DNA from: DAOPYU01 sp942493245
GTDB taxonomy: Bacteria > Sumerlaeota > Sumerlaeia > UBA8349
Direction: 5' to 3'
Length of the DNA stretch: 64,000 bases
Assembly (NCBI GenBank): GCA_942493245.1
Contig: OW818685.1
Coordinates: forward strand, 310,001 to 374,000
Under the pieces are notes generated by a model. The model saw only the letters and a program-made list of their open reading frames with translations. It was not told the origin of the DNA and searched no databases. This document shows positions 59,926 to 64,000 of the stretch, piece by piece. How positions within the stretch are numbered: position 1 is the first letter of the stretch; the number at the start of each line of letters is the position of its first letter. The position numbers and the translations under genes were made by a program.

Positions 59926-60708
59926 TCAGGCCGAGAGGGCGCCACTGAGTTCGAGGTCTTCATCATCGTCGGCATGGGCATTGAAGCGCTGGCCGACCGT
60001 TTCGACACCGAGACCCCGCAGGGACAGCTTCTGAAAACGGGGGGCAATGGCACGCGCCCATTCCAGAATGGTGGCGGGTTCGTGCGGGGGAGCGGAAAGT
60101 CGCTCCGCATCGCCAAACCATTCGGCCTCGAGGGGGCGGTATTGTTGCAGCACATAGTGGCGCGCACCGGCGATCCACTCCGACATGTCCCGCAGGTCGT
60201 TTCCATCGAGTTCGGGCGCGACCGTGGTGCGGAATTCGTACTGGACGCCACTTTCCAGGAGCAGGCTGATGCTGCGGTCTATCAGGTCCACGTCCACGTT
60301 GCATCCACACAATTGACTGTATTTGGCTTGGGAGGCTTTCAGGTCCATGGCCACATAGTCGAGCAGGCCGCTTTGCAGAAGTTCCTTCAACACGTCGGGC
60401 CGCAACCCGTTGGTGTCGAGTTTGACGGGGAACCCCAGTTCACGCACATCGAGGATAAAACGTTCGAGGTCGGACTGGAGGGTGGGTTCCCCGCCGCTGA
60501 TGACCACGCCGTCGAGGAACCCGCGGCGGCGCGCCAGAATCGCGAGTACGGCCTGTGGGTCGTGCTCTTCCTGCAGAGCGTCCTCGTCGAGCAGAAAACG
60601 GTTGTGGCAATAGTAACAGTCGAGATTACACCCGGGCGTGAAGATGACCGCGGCCATCTTGCCGGGATAGTCCACCATCGAACATTTGCGAAGGCCAGCG
60701 ATTTTCAT
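59926..60708 (-). CDS. nrdG: Anaerobic ribonucleotide reductase activating enzyme
   Basis: 260 residues. A radical SAM enzyme that puts the glycyl radical into NrdD. The cluster ligands are Cys27, Cys31 and Cys34 (GCNLDCYYC), and ISGGEPTLQ is the SAM-binding GGE motif. It is longer than E. coli NrdG (154 aa) and belongs to the longer form of the family. A low-complexity acidic end (ADDDEDLEL) is extra. The ATG overlaps the nrdD stop by 4 nt, so the pair is translationally coupled. Oxygen-sensitive, cytosolic. Confidence 0.95.
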   Translation of the reverse strand: MKIAGLRKCSMVDYPGKMAAVIFTPGCNLDCYYCHNRFLLDEDALQEEHDPQAVLAILARRRGFLDGVVISGGEPTLQSDLERFILDVRELGFPVKLDTNGLRPDVLKELLQSGLLDYVAMDLKASQAKYSQLCGCNVDVDLIDRSISLLLESGVQYEFRTTVAPELDGNDLRDMSEWIAGARHYVLQQYRPLEAEWFGDAERLSAPPHEPATILEWARAIAPRFQKLSLRGLGVETVGQRFNAHADDDEDLELSGALSA

Positions 60709-62798
60709 GCGACATGCTCCGGAAGGCGGTACTTTTTGCGGTCACCATATTCCTGCCGTTTGCCATTGTTGTAATTGGCCACCGGCCGGAGGTAACCGGT
60801 CACGCGCGACCACACCTCGGTGCCCGTGTTGCAGGTGGGACACGAGAAATGTTCGCCGGACAAGTAGCCGTGTTCCGGGCAGATGCTGAAAGTGGGGGTC
60901 AACGAAAGGTAGGGAAGTTTGTATTGCTGGAAAATGCGCTGAATGAGACGCCGGGCCATCTGGGGGTCTTCGATGCGTTCGCCCAGATAGAGGTGGAGCA
61001 CCGTGCCGCCCGTATAGAGCGACTGGAGTTCGTCCTGATGCTCGAGCACCTCGAAGATGTCTTCCGTGTAAGCGACTGGCAGCTGAGTCGAGTTGGTGTA
61101 ATAAGGCGTTTCGGGCGCGCCCGCACAGATGATGTCGGGGAACCGCTTTCGGTCGAGCTGCGCCAGACGGTAGGGAGCGCCTTCGGCGGGGGAGGCTTCG
61201 AGGTTGAAGACGTGGCCCGTTTCTTCCTGGATGTCGGCCAGCAGTTCGCGCAGGTAGTGCATGATCTCGATAGCGAAGCGCTGGGCTTCGGGGGCGGCGA
61301 TGTCTTTGCCCATGAAGTTCTGCAGGGCCTCGTTCATGCCGACGATGCCGATGGTGGTGAAGTGGTTGTACCAGTACTGGCCCGTGCGGGCGTACACGTG
61401 GCGCAGGTAATGCGCCGAGTAGGGGTAGAGGCCGTTCTCCGTCTGGGTCTCGACAATTTTGCGTTTGATTTCGAGCGAGGTCTTGCTGATCTGCACCAGT
61501 TGCCAGAGGCGGGCTTTGAACTCTTCCTTGGTCGAGGCAAGGTACCCGATGCGCGGCAGGTTGATGGTGACCACGCCGATCGAGCCGGTCAGCGGGTTAC
61601 TGCCGAAAAGGCCGCCGCCGCGCTTGCGCAGCTCGCGTGTGTCGAGCCGCAGGCGGCAACACATCGAGACGGCGTCCTCGGGCGAAAGGTCCGAGTTGAC
61701 GTAGTTGGCAAAGTAGGGGATGCCGTATTTGCACGTCACGTCGAGGAACGATTTGGCCGACGGAGAATCCCAATCGAAGTCTTTGGTGATATTGAGAGTG
61801 GGAATGGGGAAGGTGAAAACGCGTCCGAGCGCGTCGCCTTCCATCATGACGTCGCAGAAGGCGCGGTTGAAGAGGTCCATTTCTTCCTGGAACTCGCCGT
61901 AGGTTTCCTGGCGCAGTTCCCCACCGACGATCACAGCCGTGTCGCGCAGGGTGCGCGGAGGGGTGAGATCGAACGTGAGGTTCGAGAACGGACACTGAAA
62001 CCCGACCCGGGTGGGGACGTTCAGGTTGAAAACAAACTCTTGCAGGCTTTGACGCACCTGCGTGTAGGTCATGTTGTCGTAGCGGATGAAAGGAGCGCAG
62101 TAGGTGTCGATGCTGGACCACGCCTGCGCGCCGGCCGTTTCGCCCTGGGTGGTGAAGGTGGAGTTGACCACCTGCCCCAGAAACGCGCGCAAATGCTTGG
62201 CCGGACGGCTTTCAACCTTGCCCGGTACCCCGCCGAACCCGTCCTGAAGCAGCTGGCGCAGATCCCACCCGGCGCAGTAGGGGCCCATCCACCCGAGATC
62301 GTGAATATGGATGGCGCCACTTTCATAGGCGTCGCGTACCTCGGAGGGATAGACTTCGTGGAGCCAGTAGTTCTTGGTGAAAAACTCGCGCACGTAATTG
62401 TTGAGGCCCTGAACGCTCTTCTGGGCGTTGGCGTTTTCCTTCACGCGCCAGTCCTGATCGTTCAGGTACCCGGAGAACATGTCGATCGTCGCGCCGATCA
62501 GGGCGTTTATCTCGCGCGCGCCCTTGCGTTTCTCGCGATAGAGAATGAACGCCTTGGCCGTCTGGTCGTGACCGCGTTTGATGAGGACGCGCTCAATGGT
62601 GTCCTGAATGAACTCCACTTCGGCCACCCGGCTTTTCCCGTTCATCGCCACGTCGGCGATGACCAGTTCGGTCAGGTGAGTGGCCAGCGCGAAATCCGAC
62701 CCGCCACAGGCCTGCGCCGCCTTGAAAATCGCCCAGGTGATTTTCTCGGGTTGGAACTTCTCAAGTCTTCCGTCACGTTTACGAATTTGTTCGATCAT
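60705..62798 (-). CDS. nrdD: Anaerobic (class III) ribonucleoside-triphosphate reductase
   Basis: 697 residues. It reduces ribonucleotides to deoxyribonucleotides under anoxia. An ATP-cone domain (about 1-95; IRKRDGRLEKFQPEKITWAI) gives allosteric control, followed by the barrel. The C-terminal zinc site is seen in CPEHG and SCPTCN, and the glycyl radical is Gly668 in SRVTGYLRPV, followed by NNGKRQEYGDRKKY. The ATG at 62798 follows GAGAGGAAA; codons further upstream are not family-like. Followed by nrdG with an ATGA overlap. The promoter with two NrdR-like boxes lies at 63201-63248. Confidence 0.97.
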   Translation of the reverse strand: MIEQIRKRDGRLEKFQPEKITWAIFKAAQACGGSDFALATHLTELVIADVAMNGKSRVAEVEFIQDTIERVLIKRGHDQTAKAFILYREKRKGAREINALIGATIDMFSGYLNDQDWRVKENANAQKSVQGLNNYVREFFTKNYWLHEVYPSEVRDAYESGAIHIHDLGWMGPYCAGWDLRQLLQDGFGGVPGKVESRPAKHLRAFLGQVVNSTFTTQGETAGAQAWSSIDTYCAPFIRYDNMTYTQVRQSLQEFVFNLNVPTRVGFQCPFSNLTFDLTPPRTLRDTAVIVGGELRQETYGEFQEEMDLFNRAFCDVMMEGDALGRVFTFPIPTLNITKDFDWDSPSAKSFLDVTCKYGIPYFANYVNSDLSPEDAVSMCCRLRLDTRELRKRGGGLFGSNPLTGSIGVVTINLPRIGYLASTKEEFKARLWQLVQISKTSLEIKRKIVETQTENGLYPYSAHYLRHVYARTGQYWYNHFTTIGIVGMNEALQNFMGKDIAAPEAQRFAIEIMHYLRELLADIQEETGHVFNLEASPAEGAPYRLAQLDRKRFPDIICAGAPETPYYTNSTQLPVAYTEDIFEVLEHQDELQSLYTGGTVLHLYLGERIEDPQMARRLIQRIFQQYKLPYLSLTPTFSICPEHGYLSGEHFSCPTCNTGTEVWSRVTGYLRPVANYNNGKRQEYGDRKKYRLPEHVA

Positions 62799-63200
62799 GG
62801 CCGTTTTCCTCTCGGAACAGGGAGTGGGAACAGACTGCTGACGAAACAACGAGAACCGGAACTGGAAATGCCACAAGACCGAGGTCTCTGGCTCAACAAT
62901 GAGGATCCGCCGCTTGAACGCCTGCTGAAGTTGTATCTAGAACATCAACTCTATTTATCACACGCTCCCCGGAGAAAAGCGGCGCCGAACGCCACCGCAC
63001 ACACGAGGAGAAAAAGAAAATCTTGTCTCCATCCAGATCGCACACACAAACAACAGAGCGATTCGGCACACTCGTGGCCCGAAATACAGCCTGTCGAATC
63101 CCTCCTTGTTGCCCAAGGACGCATACTGGAGTTTGGGAAGACCCATTGGAAACCCACGCCCTGAAAACTGCGCGACCCAAGGCTGGGTCACCACATCGAG
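62799..63200 (-). other. Long leader between the predicted nrdD promoter and the gene
   Basis: About 400 nt on the minus strand without a convincing gene. The open frames have no ribosome-binding site and unlikely sequences. A small hairpin GACCCA...TGGGTC lies near the promoter end (63173-63190). No known riboswitch core, such as the B12 box, is visible. Confidence 0.4.
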
Positions 63201-63248
63201 ACACAAGATATAGTACCCCAGTTTCAAAGTCAACACAAAATATGAGGA
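63201..63248 (-). promoter_or_regulatory. Two NrdR-like boxes over a predicted promoter
   Basis: Box 1 (63201-63216, ACACAAGATATAGTAC) matches the NrdR consensus acaCwAtATaTwGtgt at 13 of 16 positions; box 2 (63233-63248, ACACAAAATATGAGGA) at 11 of 16. The starts are 32 bp apart, three helical turns, the usual NrdR spacing. On the minus strand they overlap a promoter: TTGACT (63228-63233) and TATCTT (63205-63210), 17 nt apart. Confidence 0.6.
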
Positions 63249-63728
63249 AGGAGGCCGGTTTTGCCGGAAAGCGCAAGAACATTCATTTTCCGGAACTTGC
63301 GTGTCGGATTGCTTGCCTGAATGCAGCGCCTGCGATGCAATTTGAGGGGAGAAAAGCGGGGACGGGCGGAAAAATATGCCGGGAGGGGGGAGGTCTCCCC
63401 GTTTTTCTGTTTCGCGATTGGCTCTGGGGCAGACTGAACCACGATACGTATTCTTTTCAGCACTGAAATAGATGAGCGACAAGGGGCGTAAGCCCGTTTT
63501 CGTCATCCAGAAAAACATAGGGATGATGTGAAAAACAAAAACGTTCGTAAGACAGATACGGTTCGTATAATCCTTGTGTAACCCCGCCGGGAAGCTGGAG
63601 TTCCAGAGCGTCTGACGATTCTTCTTTTATCCCTCTGTTTTACGTGGTTCAATAAGGTTCGTGTGGCCGGGCGCCACCGAACTCCCGCGGTTCTCTTCCG
63701 CAGGTTCTCACAGCAAGGCTCTCGTTAC
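63249..63728. other. Divergent intergenic region between nrdD and the JAB-domain gene
   Basis: No gene is supported. TATAAT at 63566-63571 on the plus strand could be the -10 of the JAB-domain gene, but the -35 is weak; a nearby duplicated CGTTCGTA/GGTTCGTA (63542 and 63561) is noted. A run of G (GGGAGGGGGGAGG, near 63391) is also present. Confidence 0.35.
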
Positions 63729-64000
63729 ATGGCGCAACAATCCTCTCCTCCCGATTCTCTCCAGGACATCTCCCGATGGATGCTGCCCGAAGCGCGCGAG
63801 CAGGTGCGTGCCGCCATTGATGAATGCGGAGGCGATGAGGTCTTCTTTGTCGGTTTTCCGAACGCCGAGGGCGTGGTCGAGGCGGTCGAACCCTGCGCCT
63901 TCGGGAACGAGAACGCCGTGCCGGTTGTCGAGCAGATGGTGCGTCCGGGTTGCGTGGTCATCCACAACCATCCCAGCGGCGATCTGCGTCCCTCGCAGGC
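63729..64000 (+). CDS. JAB-domain protein, probably the start of a DinG-like helicase; runs off the window
   Basis: The first 90 residues are visible. VVIHNHPSGDLRPS is the JAMM metal-binding motif of the RadC/JAB type. The preceding EQVRAAIDECGGDEVFFVGFPN is typical of the JAB domain that in several bacteria is fused to the N-terminus of a DinG/Rad3-like DNA helicase. The rest, and hence the fusion, lies outside the window. The ATG at 63729 has only a weak AAGG upstream. It is divergent from the nrdD operon. Confidence 0.65.
   Translation, partial: MAQQSSPPDSLQDISRWMLPEAREQVRAAIDECGGDEVFFVGFPNAEGVVEAVEPCAFGNENAVPVVEQMVRPGCVVIHNHPSGDLRPSQ

Noticed and set aside
62893..63518. Open frames on the minus strand upstream of nrdD
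   Set aside because: No ribosome-binding site, no domain, and they cover the predicted promoter and operators.
1..64000. CRISPR array, prophage, restriction-modification or toxin-antitoxin system
   Set aside because: No regularly spaced direct repeats, phage structural genes or paired toxin-antitoxin genes were found; the repeats seen are inverted pairs, and the single methyltransferase has no partner.

Overview
The window comes from a diderm (Gram-negative type) bacterium with GC-rich coding sequence. It carries LptD and an LptF/LptG-type permease for lipopolysaccharide transport, a heptose adenylyltransferase, several lipoproteins with lipoboxes, and the MEP isoprenoid pathway. The gene mix (long r-protein operon starting with tuf, GH57 branching enzyme, stand-alone homocysteine-methyltransferase domain, class III ribonucleotide reductase, chemosensory operon) and the many short palindromic repeats do not match a well-known model phylum. 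A candidate phylum such as Sumerlaeota or Hydrogenedentota is possible, but this is inference only; no rRNA gene is present to decide it.

Layout. 1-0.8 kb: end of a secreted-protein gene, a small membrane protein and a repeat pair. 0.8-7.2 kb, minus strand: an operon dxr-rseP-ispG-rnr with a clear sigma70-type promoter. 7.2-9.3 kb, minus: a PilZ protein, a GDP-mannose 4,6-dehydratase and a lipoprotein. 9.3-10.5 kb: repeats, then the tuf promoter and a long structured leader. 10.5-29.1 kb, plus: tuf followed by the merged S10, spc and alpha operons (rpsJ to rplQ with secY, adk, map, infA and rpoA), closed by a strong hairpin. 29.1-36.5 kb: an HDOD protein with a pseudo-receiver, an orphan DNA methyltransferase, the LptF/G permease, LptD and a coiled-coil protein. 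36.7-38.3 kb: a complete insertion sequence with terminal inverted repeats. 38.3-44.1 kb: a GH57 branching enzyme, a TPR protein and a large divergent GH57-like protein, probably for alpha-glucan metabolism. 44.2-50.1 kb: a YfiH-type enzyme, a heptose-1-phosphate adenylyltransferase, a DUF1385 membrane protein, a MetH-type homocysteine-binding domain, a small membrane protein and a TPR lipoprotein, with six or more different palindromic repeats between or inside them. 50.5-59.7 kb, minus: a chemosensory operon cheW-cheR-cheW-mcp-cheA-cheB-(receiver-PAS-Hpt). 59.9-62.8 kb, minus: nrdD-nrdG. 63.7 kb to the end: start of a JAB-domain gene.

The most unusual signals are (1) a dense and diverse set of short repeats with one architecture, two inverted arms around a short core, concentrated at 44-50 kb; one copy lies in frame inside the DUF1385 gene and one forms a perfect 32-bp stem followed by T6 behind a gene; (2) two NrdR-like boxes 32 bp apart over a predicted promoter far upstream of nrdD; (3) a chemosensory system with a hybrid CheA, a receiver-PAS-Hpt protein and a chemoreceptor whose periplasmic domain has zinc-binding CZB-like residues; and (4) a divergent GH57-like protein beside a canonical branching enzyme. 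All calls are by eye from sequence; no database search or structure prediction was run.
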